A model generated the notes under the pieces. It saw only the letters and a list, made by a program, of their open reading frames with translations. It had not been told where the DNA came from and searched no databases. Positions 51,345-58,888 of a stretch of 58,888 nt of DNA are shown in pieces; the first letter of the stretch is position 1, and the number at the start of each line of letters is the position of its first letter. Source of the stretch: Bolinopsis microptera (lineage: Eukaryota; Ctenophora; Tentaculata; Lobata; Bolinopsidae); the NCBI RefSeq assembly GCF_026151205.1, contig NW_026971790.1:1-58888 (forward strand), given 5' to 3'. A program made the translations under genes and the position numbers.

Positions 51345-54269
51345 TCAGAATTCAGTGAAATTTTTGTCACACCAATCAGTTCCATACCTGTTTTGAGCTC
51401 TTAGAAGTGACTGTTTAAGCAAATTCTTGACAGAGCTGCAAGGGGAGGTGAAATTCATCGGCCCAACTTTACGAAATTCGTTCCACAGCCATGCAGATTT
51501 GTACATAAATTGATTAGTTGGAGAGGGCGTGATTAACAAATTATCTTTCCTATTTGATAAGCCGAATAGGTAGTATAACGAAATTGGTACTCGTGACTTA
51601 ATGATCTTAAACAATTCCATTAAACAACGGTATCTGTATAGGTTCTCTATAGCAAGTAGTTCGTGTTTTGTGAATAGAGGTTTGGTGGACTCTTTAACAT
51701 AGAATTCAGATCCTAGACGTTGAGAATTAATTGGTCTTGCTCTAGCACATGTCTTGAACTTGTCTACATAGGCTTCAAAGTCTCCAAAGAGAATCCTGAT
51801 ACACTTCTTTTGAGTAATAAATAGCGGTTTCAACTGATTATTGGGAATACCTCCCCAGACAGAAATAGCATAACCTAGGTGTGATTCAAAGAGAGAATGA
51901 TATATTTGCTTATATAGTGATTCTGGCAAGCATTTCTTAATACGGTAGATACGTCCACAAGCACTACTTAGTTTCTTATTGAGAGATAATATGTGTGGTT
52001 TCCAGCTCAGTTTATCATCAATGATTACTCCAAGAAATTTTGTCTGACTTACACGTTTAATTATTTTGTTATTTATGGACAAGTTTTGGCTATCTATATC
52101 TGCATTTAATTCGCTATTATCACGTTTAGAGGGAGAAAAGTACATATAACAACACTTCTTTATATTAATGTGCAGTAGGTTAACTCCCATATACTTGTTT
52201 ACGGCCTGTAGTACTTCATTAGCCAATTCGTATGCTTTATTTTTCGAATCGGCAGCGACAAATATATTAGTATCGTCTGCAAATAAGACAAATTTACCCT
52301 TATTAGTTATATTGCAAATATCATTGATATACAGTAGGAAAAGTAGAGGTCCTAATACACTACCCTGAGGGACTCCAAATTCGACCGGTAATTCATCAGA
52401 TTTGGTATCTAGAACATTTACAAATTGTTTCCTATTAGACAAGTAACTAGAGATAAGATTCAGAGCATTCCCTCTTATACCGTAGTTTTTTAATTTAGTA
52501 GTTAGTTTACAGTGATCTAGAGTGTCAAAGGCTTTTGAGAGATCGATGAAGACCCCTAGGACATGTTGCTTTTTACTAATTAACGATTCTATATGTTCTA
52601 CAGAGTAGTTCAGTGCATGGCTGGTGGAGTGTCCTTTCCTAAAGCCGAACTGGTTTTCATGTATTATCCCCTTGGAAGTAAGGAAACTATAGAGCCTCTT
52701 ATAAATTAACTTTTCTAGAATTTTCCCGAATACAGGTAGAGTTGATACTGGTCTATAGTTTTCTAATAGCTGTTCATCTTCTTTTTTGTAAATGGGGCTG
52801 ATTCTCCCAGTCTTCAATTCATCGGGGAAGTGGCCTTCTTGCATGTATTTGTTAAAGTATCTAGCTAAGTACGGTGCAGTAATTTGGCATGACTTCTTGA
52901 TCACATGAATAGGTATGTCACTGGATTTCCCGTTTTTTAGTTCGCTTATGGTCTCTTTAATCTCAGTACACTCAGAATCCCAAAGATAAATACTGGACGT
53001 AATTGATGTTGGCAGGTAGTCAGTAAATGAAGGCAGCGAATTTATTCTCAAATAGTCACCAGAGTATGCTTCGTTCAGGTTAGCTGCAATAGAGGCAAAG
53101 TATTTATTGAACTCATTTGCAATTATACGACGATTAATCACACGTTCATTATTTATCACGAAGTTCGGCTTGATCTCACGTCTTTTCTTACCACGTAGTT
53201 CGTTGATTATCTGCCAGGTTTTCTTACTATCTCCAGCGCATTCTGTAATCTTAACACCATGATACTTACGTTTTGCAGAATTGATAAGGTGGTTTAATAA
53301 CTTCCGGTGTGCCTTAAATTCTTCATGACGTGTTACCTTATTTGTACAATTATAACAAAGAGTAAGACAGTCTGCATGGCTAGGTGAAGAGTTGCTGAGG
53401 CATTTCTTCTTAACTGCCTTTTTCCATAGGTCATAAAGCTCATGTTTTCTATTTATAGAGGCAATTAGGCCAGATGTAATCCATGGGTTGTTTTTAGCAG
53501 TACGTTTAGAACACTTAGGCTGGTCTAGTTTACATGCGTTGTCTAGTTGATGATTGAATAGAGTGAAAAAAGTACTGAAATCTTCTGGTGGATCACTTGT
53601 TAATTCATTGTCTAGTACTTCGACAAATTTGTTCACATTAGTTGCACAGTAGTCATAGTACTGGAAGTGCTTTTGTTCATGATCCTCAGCACTGACCAGG
53701 GGTGAGTTGAATATGTTAAATACAGCATGATGGTGACTGATGCAGGTACTAATCGTTCCAGAGCAGATAGAGTTTTCGATGTTGGTGGTGAGTATGTTGT
53801 CAATGCATGATTGGTTACATCCTGGTTTATGATGCGTAGACGTAGAAATAAGTGGTGATAAACCTAGGCCTAGAATAAGGTTTTCAAAGTCTTGAACGAG
53901 TTTACTGTTTTCATCATGGAGATTAATGTTGAAGTCTCCTAGTATGTAAACATTCTTTTTTGAGCATGATTCAATCATTTTTCTAAGTTCATTTAGTGCC
54001 TCTGAGGCGTTCCCACTAGGAGGACGGTACAGAACTCCTACATGTAGAGGTTCATCATGTTGAATGGTAATAAATAGGGTTTCAAGATTTTTGGTTACCC
54101 ATGATAATTCTTCGTTTACAACTCCATTAAGTTCGTCCTTTAAGTACAATGCTACTCCACTTCCCTTTGCTTTATTGATATGTTTATCTTGGTAGAAACA
54201 ATTGTATCCCTCTAGATGGTAAACAGTGCTTTCCTCTATTCCAATATTGGTTTCAGCAAGTCCAATAAT
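51345..54269 (-). CDS. LINE-C ORF2: endonuclease (most) and reverse transcriptase
   Basis: Reading on from the TAA at 54270 the frame is IIGLAETNIGIEE (endonuclease metal Glu), then YILGDFNINL, SCIDNILTTN and CISHHHAVFN, all APE-type motifs. A linker follows with a Cys pair (CLTLCYNC) and KTWQIINELRG. RT: PIYKKEDEQLLENYRPVSTL, ENQFGFRKGHSTSHALNYS, VFIDLSKAFDTLDHCKL, FGVPQGSVLGPLLFLLYIND, FVLFADDTNIF, TKFLGVIIDDKLSW. The C-terminus is ITQKKCIRILFGDFEAY to NRYGTDWCDKNFTEF. About 970 codons without a break from 54269; the usable ATG at 54149 is internal. The same family as LINE-B. Confidence 0.9.
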   Translation of the reverse strand: MIGLAETNIGIEESTVYHLEGYNCFYQDKHINKAKGSGVALYLKDELNGVVNEELSWVTKNLETLFITIQHDEPLHVGVLYRPPSGNASEALNELRKMIESCSKKNVYILGDFNINLHDENSKLVQDFENLILGLGLSPLISTSTHHKPGCNQSCIDNILTTNIENSICSGTISTCISHHHAVFNIFNSPLVSAEDHEQKHFQYYDYCATNVNKFVEVLDNELTSDPPEDFSTFFTLFNHQLDNACKLDQPKCSKRTAKNNPWITSGLIASINRKHELYDLWKKAVKKKCLSNSSPSHADCLTLCYNCTNKVTRHEEFKAHRKLLNHLINSAKRKYHGVKITECAGDSKKTWQIINELRGKKRREIKPNFVINNERVINRRIIANEFNKYFASIAANLNEAYSGDYLRINSLPSFTDYLPTSITSSIYLWDSECTEIKETISELKNGKSSDIPIHVIKKSCQITAPYLARYFNKYMQEGHFPDELKTGRISPIYKKEDEQLLENYRPVSTLPVFGKILEKLIYKRLYSFLTSKGIIHENQFGFRKGHSTSHALNYSVEHIESLISKKQHVLGVFIDLSKAFDTLDHCKLTTKLKNYGIRGNALNLISSYLSNRKQFVNVLDTKSDELPVEFGVPQGSVLGPLLFLLYINDICNITNKGKFVLFADDTNIFVAADSKNKAYELANEVLQAVNKYMGVNLLHINIKKCCYMYFSPSKRDNSELNADIDSQNLSINNKIIKRVSQTKFLGVIIDDKLSWKPHILSLNKKLSSACGRIYRIKKCLPESLYKQIYHSLFESHLGYAISVWGGIPNNQLKPLFITQKKCIRILFGDFEAYVDKFKTCARARPINSQRLGSEFYVKESTKPLFTKHELLAIENLYRYRCLMELFKIIKSRVPISLYYLFGLSNRKDNLLITPSPTNQFMYKSAWLWNEFRKVGPMNFTSPCSSVKNLLKQSLLRAQNRYGTDWCDKNFTEF

Positions 54270-54506
54270 TTAAAATTTTTCGGCTATTAGGTCTAGTTCC
54301 ATGCTAAAGGCATCAAAATTTGTTTTATTGCCATCTATGTTCTGGAAAATCATGGAGCAGTTGCTTGCAAAACACGGTTTGATATGTGTGTTAAAGTCCT
54401 TAATTGTATAGGATCTACAGTTTTCCAAAACATCAGACATCTTTTGGAGACATGGGTCACAGTCATTAACTTCAGGATCGGTCATTACTTTAAAAGGATT
54501 ATACAT
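54270..54506 (-). pseudogene. LINE-C ORF2: start of endonuclease, ended by a nonsense codon
   Basis: MYNPFKVMTDPEVNDCDPCL then SMIFQNIDGNKTNFDAF, with the endonuclease metal Asn, to LDLIAEKF and TAA. The codons after the TAA continue the same domain in the same frame, so this is a single nonsense change. Confidence 0.85.
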
Positions 54507-54691
54507 TTTTTAGATATAGAATGTTTACATTTGATGCAGTAAAAGTTGTCATTAATAACTTGTGCTTTGGAGGGATTAAAACATTTGGCATGGAAAATAC
54601 TGTTGCAGTTAAAGCATTCAAAGTGGGGAAGCCCTAGACCAATATTCTTCAGACAGTGATAACAAATTTCCTTTTGAACACGATTAACCAT
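54485..54691 (-). pseudogene. LINE-C ORF2 N-terminus: PHD-like zinc finger
   Basis: CYHCLKNIG..HFECFNCNSI, FHAKCFNP.. and FYCIKC give a Cys4-His-Cys3 spacing like a PHD finger. It is followed by SISKK and a shift in an A run that separates it from the endonuclease. PHD-like fingers are known in some CR1-group LINE proteins; chromatin or nucleic-acid binding is an inference. Confidence 0.75.
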
Positions 54692-54696
54692 ACCTG

Positions 54697-54935
54697 TTAA
54701 CCGTTCCTCCCCATCCGCTGCGGTCCATTAACTTTGCCGATGTGATGTCTTCTGTCTGCCCCACCATTTAACCTAGTAAATACAGATTGTTTAATGAGTC
54801 CAGCAAGGACTCTTGCCCCTGACTTGTTAAGATGAAGTGTATCAGGTCGACCATTTCTGTCAAATTGTTTTGAAAGTTCGTCCGCAAGAACACGGTTGCA
54901 GGCGAACTTCATAAAACCCTGAACACGCACAACAT
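54697..54935 (-). pseudogene. LINE-C ORF1 C-terminus: end of SGNH hydrolase
   Basis: Reads GFMKFACNRVLADELSKQFD, RNGRPDTLHLNKSGARVLAG, LIKQSVFTRL and a stop. DTLH is the block V Asp-His of SGNH enzymes, the same position as DNVH in LINE-A. Upstream codons continue across the hAT-like insertion at 57303. Confidence 0.78.
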
Positions 54936-55329
54936 TAGGCTATCCACTCCGATAATCGTTACCGATAATTATCTCCGATAATTCGTTAAAAAGGGTTATC
55001 TGTTTATCTAGATAAAACATATTTTTATCGGTATAAAAATTCACTAGAAATTACCGAAAAAACTGCCACAATACCGTAAAATTTTGAAGAAATATTAATG
55101 TTTTTTTTAATCGTATGATAGAAGAGGTAGTTTACTTAAATGTGAGCTACACAAATGTTTATTTACATTTGTATACCTATGGAACTGTAGAACTGTAGAA
55201 CTGTAGAACTGTAGAACTGTAGAAGTCTAGAGAAAGTTATTGACATTGTTATCTTGACTCTTGAGGCTAGGGTGCTGGCGTTCTACCTTATAACCATTCT
55301 GGAGACAGGAACGAGCATGTTACTGTTAA

Positions 55330-56615
55330 AGGATGAGGGGACCTTAGAATTTACTTCCAAATATTCGCGTTTAAGTCCAGTGAAAGTGTGTAGAATCAAA
55401 AAATACGCCGGACTGTGAAATCGATAATTCGTGCAATATCACGCCGCGCTCCTATTGGCTGATAGAAATTTTGGGCTGTGACGTCACTTATGTGTTAAGA
55501 CCAACGTGCGCGCGTACCCTTTGCTCGTGTCAACATTTTGTTCTGTTCTGTTTTAATTACGTCGTGTTACCTTTGGCGTTTGCGAGAGCGGTATCTTTGG
55601 TTGCACTGAATTAGTCTAAGTTACGAATAATTCTCTTTAATAATAATAGTTAAATGTAACTCAGAAAGGCTTTCTTGTAGTTGTAGTAGGTATTTCTATT
55701 TATAAATAGCTAAGATAAGTAGCATCCGCTAACTAAACCACAAACTGCTATTTTGTTTTGACTTGTTTGAAACCCGATATGGACACAATTAAAAAGAATG
55801 TATGATGTAGTAGAAGACATTTTACTAGCTGGCCCTTGGCGCCTCTAGTCCTATCTGAGTACGCACGTGCGGTTTGACACTGCGCGTGTACCGGCCTTTA
55901 GTTGTACACTCATTTATAATTTACCGTTTTGGTTTGCTGTGACTTGAGTGTAAAGCGTAACGAATGTGGATGTGTTCGTCTGCTATGCTTGGTATAATAT
56001 TGCTTGGTGTAATAGTTGCAAATCTTGCTTACGTTATAAGTAGTGTCACATAGTGAGTTAGAACTTAAAAGCTTGGTGCTTGGTGCTTGTCCAACTGGAA
56101 TGAAGACATGCATTTCATACCTACCCGATCCATTTTTATTAGGACCGTGTTGTGTTGATATGACATGTTGATATATCAACTGTGGTACGAAACAGGGAGT
56201 TGCTAGGTGTTACGTTGGGAGCTATAAATATACATAATTTACATGCCTTTCTGTGTGACTTCAATCTTATTCCAGGTGTATCTCGGCTCATGGTTATCGT
56301 AGGGTGATAATTCTTTTTTCAACCGGTCATAAAAAGTCTCCTCTCCATTGGTTATAGGCTCGTTAGTATCGTAAATTGTTAATTTATTCTTAATTAGTAA
56401 TTTAGTCGGCCCGCACGCTCATTTTACCTGTATTTCTATATGCGCGGATCAGAGCAACTCACATAATTGACGTCACAGGTTCAAATTGTTTTGGCTGGAT
56501 ATCTCGGCGCGCGAATGAAATACAACTTTGCGGATTTCACTAAAGTGGTTTATACGATTAATGTAATAAAAGGATTTGCACGAGAAAAAAACTTTTTCTA
56601 AGGTCCCCTCATCCT
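55330..56615. mobile_element. 1.29 kb TTAA element nested in the hAT-like element
   Basis: The ends aggatgaggggaccttaga and tctaaggtcccctcatcct are inverted complements of about 20 bases, flanked by TTAA at 55326-55329 and 56616-56619. No transposase. The third TTAA-flanked element in the window, with different termini from the other two. Confidence 0.82.
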
Positions 56616-56689
56616 TTAACAAGAGTCAAAAATACCGGCAGGGCACTCAATTAAATTCCGTAAGTGTTCTAGGCGTGAAACATTGTCTT

Positions 56690-57110
56690 CAGGAGAAGGA
56701 ATCTGTTGCTCCAAGTTATCCACAGGATAAGGAAACGGTTCACTGAATCACTTTAACTGTTTGCACTACTGTTCTCAGGAGAAGGAAACCGGTGGTCTAC
56801 TGTTTTGAAGAGAACTGGTGCACTACTGTTCTCAGGAGAAGGAAACCGTTGGTCTACTGTTTTGAAGAGAACTAGTGCGGTACTACTTACTGTTCTCAGG
56901 AGAAGGAAACCCTTGGTCTACTGTTTTGTAGAGAACTGGTACACTACTGTTTTTAGGAGAAGGAAACCGGTGATCTACTGTTTTGAAGAGAACTGGTACA
57001 CTACTGTTCTTAGGAGAAGACAAACCGTTGGTCTACTGTTTTGAAGAGAACTGGTACACTATTGTTCCCCGGAGAAGAAAACTGATGCTCTAATATTTTC
57101 AAAAGAAAGG
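56690..57110. repeat. ~57 bp tandem repeat in the hAT-like element
   Basis: Six or seven copies of a unit with ctcaggagaaggaaaccg, ggtctactgttttgaagaga and actggtacactactgtt. The marker ggtctac or gatctac is at 56794, 56851, 56915, 56972 and 57030, so spacing is 57-64. Confidence 0.85.
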
Positions 57111-57302
57111 AAGTTGTACTTTAGCAAGATTGCTGGTAAACAGTAATAAAAGTCGACAATCAGTTTTTGTGAAATTTGGAAAACATTTTGGCTTTGGCCT
57201 TCAGCAGAAAAATTATCGGTTTTATCGGTTTTATCTAGATAAAACCTAAATTTTTATCTGTTTATCTAGATAAAAGATTTCATACCGATAATGGATAGCC
57301 TA

Positions 57303-57484
57303 CACAACATCCTTACATGTAGGGAGCAGGTCAAAATGAATAAGTCTATTAAATGAATCAACTTTAAAATTCAGCTGTAAGTCCCTAGTGGGAAGCAGCT
57401 GACAAACAAATACAGCTCTAGTGCTAGGGCTAAGCTTCTTAATTTGTTTTATTATGATTAATATTATATTTTTACCTATAGTTT
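57303..57484 (-). pseudogene. LINE-C ORF1, middle of the SGNH hydrolase
   Basis: On the minus strand from about 57484 the codons read IKQIKKLSPSTRAVFVCQLL, PTRDLQLNFKVD, SFNRLIHFD and CKDVV, then join 54935 after the hAT-like insertion. VFVCQLLPTRD is the strand before the final helix in SGNH domains. A stop lies upstream, so the frame is damaged there. Confidence 0.6.
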
Positions 57485-57497
57485 ACCTAGATTAAAT

Positions 57498-57749
57498 TAA
57501 CGATTGTGCATCTTTGCCTTAGACTGAGGTGAAACAAGAATAGTTGACCATTTATATATTAGAATTGAACTTAGGGTTTTATTTTTTACCTCAGTTTTAA
57601 AAATATGTTCCATTTTTATAGCATTAAATCTATTGTATTGGTTTATATATTTTTCGCGGGTGTCTATCCTTATAGCTAGACAATTACCATTGCTGAAATT
57701 ATCTGTATACTGTTCGAAGCATTTTATTACTATTTTAAGATCTGGTGGA
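57498..57749 (-). other. Open minus-strand stretch, possibly earlier part of LINE-C ORF1
   Basis: About 83 codons without a stop (KCFEQYTDNFSNGNCLAIRI.., ending KAKMHNR and TAA). Lys-rich, no motif recognised, no clear start. It may be a piece of ORF1 or chance. Confidence 0.25.
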
Positions 57750-58171
57750 TACTTGATCCCGAAATTTAATCAGTGATCTCCTCACTCAATCCACCGTCTG
57801 ACTGGTTCGAGACTGCTGTTGGTTTTAAGCACTTAATCTGACACATTTTTGACAAATTTTGGCATTTTAGGGGGATCTATAAGGGGGTTTCTGGGAGGCA
57901 GCGATTAATTCTGACAGTTTCAGATGGTTATCTATTAAGCACATTTGTCAGGAAACGGCAAATATCATGAGAATATGTTTCAGCTGCATACTGAAGGGAC
58001 TTATGAAATTATATATAGTGCCTATGTAATTTAGAAAATGTAAAACCTATACTCAGCAAAGTTAAGTTTGAACAAAAATTAACTGAATTATCAGGTAGGG
58101 GCTGGTAACTTATGTATAAAAAAAGATATCAGTAACACTGTCAGAAGAAATATTGTCCTTTATAGAGAAAA
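57750..58171. other. Region upstream of PGAP3
   Basis: AT-rich with no repeats or frames of note. It should contain the PGAP3 promoter, but no specific element can be supported. Confidence 0.4.
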
Positions 58172-58204
58172 TTGACAAAGTGGCCTAATCTTAACATCAG
58201 TAGG

Positions 58205-58888
58205 ATGAGGAGTATCAGGACGGTATGTTTGATCTCCATGCTGCTATTACCAGTCTTGTCCTCCTACGGAGACCAGACTCATGAATACCGCGACTGCACA
58301 ACTCTGAGGATGAGGACATGCGAGTACGCCAACCTTGATACAACTCTAAAGGTACTGCAGTGTGAAATACTTTACATTTATGTTTGTCTTGAGAAAAGAT
58401 CCTCATCTGGTTATTTGATTGGAATACACTTTATTAACATTGATATTAATCTCTTAATATTACGGACCAAAAGACAATCTCACATCATTAAATATACTTT
58501 ACACCAGATTTTTGGATGGGACTGTTTGAGTGATAGTCAATACATGTGTGCATTGGAGATGACGGAGAAGAGGATTGCCCTGGGAAAACCCATCCTCCAA
58601 TACAATGGCCGGGTATTTTGAAAGACACTTCTCTTGATTATAGATTGAATATCTCAAACTTGGGTTATATCATTACCAAGGCAACTTAGTAATATGTAAC
58701 AGATGAATTTAAAGGTTTAATTCGTAAGAAATGAATGTCACAAATAATAATCGTTCAGTGGGCGTTCAGAAGGTATATTGGCCTACAAGAGCCAGCCTCA
58801 GTTTTCTTCTCCTTCTGTAATGGCTTTGCTGTTTTCCTGGGTATCTCCAACCTAGTCGCCAAGGTTCCTGTCACCTACAACCTCTTCC
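58205..58888 (+). CDS. PGAP3: PGAP3 (Per1-like), 5' part, runs off the window
   Basis: Three exons: 58205-58351, 58508-58612 and from 58759. All junctions are GT-AG and phase 0 (AAG/GTACTG, ACACCAG/ATT, CGG/GTATTT, GTTCAG/TGG). Exon 1 gives a signal peptide (MRSIRTVCLISMLLLPVLSS) and YRDCTTLRMRTC. Exon 2 gives GWDCLSDSQYMCALEMT and GKPILQYNGR. Exon 3 gives WAFRRYIGLQEPASVFFSF, then NGFAVFLGISNLVAK. The order YRDC, GWxCxxxxxYxC, a Q(Y/F)xGxW segment, R(Y/F)xGxQEPASVxFS and then the first membrane span is that of Per1/PGAP3. These ER/Golgi membrane proteins remove the sn-2 acyl chain during GPI-anchor remodelling (family knowledge). An earlier in-frame Met at 58172 exists; 58205 gives the better signal peptide. 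Intron 1 is 156 bases, a multiple of three, so it also reads through. Confidence 0.82.
58352..58507 (+). other. PGAP3 intron 1
   Basis: GTACTG..ACACCAG, 156 bases and free of in-frame stops, so the unspliced frame stays open from 58172 to 58621. Splicing is favoured because the intron product (YIYVCLEKRSSSGYLIG..) has no counterpart in the family. Confidence 0.65.

Larger units (their letters stand above)
54936..57302. mobile_element. 2.37 kb hAT-like nonautonomous element inserted in LINE-C ORF1
   Basis: The ends taggctatcca and tggatagccta are inverted complements, and CACAACAT at 54928-54935 and 57303-57310 is an 8 bp target duplication, as made by hAT transposases. Subterminal regions at both ends repeat tttatctagataaaa and accgataat. 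No transposase is seen. It contains a nested TTAA element (55330-56615) and a ~57 bp tandem repeat (56690-57110). Confidence 0.85.
51345..57484 (-). mobile_element. LINE-C: nearly complete LINE with SGNH ORF1 and PHD-endonuclease-RT ORF2
   Basis: Minus strand. ORF1 remains (57484-57303, then 54935-54697 after a hAT-like insertion) end in an SGNH hydrolase block. ORF2 starts 5 bases later at 54691 and runs to 51345. Its breaks are one frameshift in an A run (about 54505) and one in-frame TAA (54272-54270). Otherwise all endonuclease and RT motifs are present, so it died recently. Its 5' end is not determined. Confidence 0.85.

Noticed and set aside
58172-58621. A 149-residue secreted protein as a single exon
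   Set aside because: The frame is open through intron 1 only because the intron is 156 bases. Exons 1-3 match the order of PGAP3 motifs with clean splice sites.

Overview
The window reads as nuclear DNA of an invertebrate animal. Genes are split by GT-AG introns whose phases fit, two conserved eukaryotic genes can be recognised (a WIP/verprolin-family gene and the start of PGAP3), and the rest is LINEs, a Gypsy LTR element, TIR elements, hairpin elements and minisatellites. It has no operons, Shine-Dalgarno sites or prokaryotic RNA genes. I cannot name the species. The SRCR plus Cys-rich receptor and the kinds of repeats would suit an early-branching or other marine invertebrate, but that is a guess.

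Layout. 1-3950: a small TIR element, then a minus-strand two-exon gene (383-3950) for a secreted or membrane receptor with signal peptide, two SRCR-like domains, a long Cys-rich stalk, one membrane span and a short tail. 4413-5563: remains of a class A GPCR, damaged around copies of a ~125 bp MITE. 5564-10515: repeats, including a 465 bp TIR element with 3 bp TAA duplications and a 2.2 kb element made of ~331 bp units in direct and inverted order. 11164-26839: a minus-strand WIP gene in ten coding exons. It keeps the N-terminal WH2 motif and the C-terminal WASP-binding motif, but exon 4 adds five more WH2 copies, three of them on an exact 279 bp tandem period. Nearly every intron holds its own minisatellite, and two of these are built on palindromes matching the RFX X-box. 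A 1.37 kb hairpin element between TTAA copies lies in intron 8.

28846-57750 is a pile of nested transposable elements. It holds a truncated CR1-like LINE (LINE-D); LINE-A on the plus strand, whose first ORF joins an AlkB-type dioxygenase domain to an SGNH hydrolase domain; LINE-B inserted into LINE-A with a 5 bp duplication; a TIR element inserted into LINE-A with a 4 bp duplication; a Gypsy element with identical 117 bp LTRs and GGGGT duplications, interrupted in pol by a TTAA element; and LINE-C, interrupted by a hAT-like element (8 bp duplication) that itself contains another TTAA element. 58205-58888 starts PGAP3 on the plus strand (three exons, running off the end), the ER/Golgi enzyme family that remodels GPI-anchor lipids.

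The host genes (receptor, WIP, PGAP3) show no functional link to each other. The most unusual items are the six-WH2 WIP, the AlkB-SGNH LINE, the X-box minisatellites and the three separate TTAA-flanked hairpin or TIR elements.
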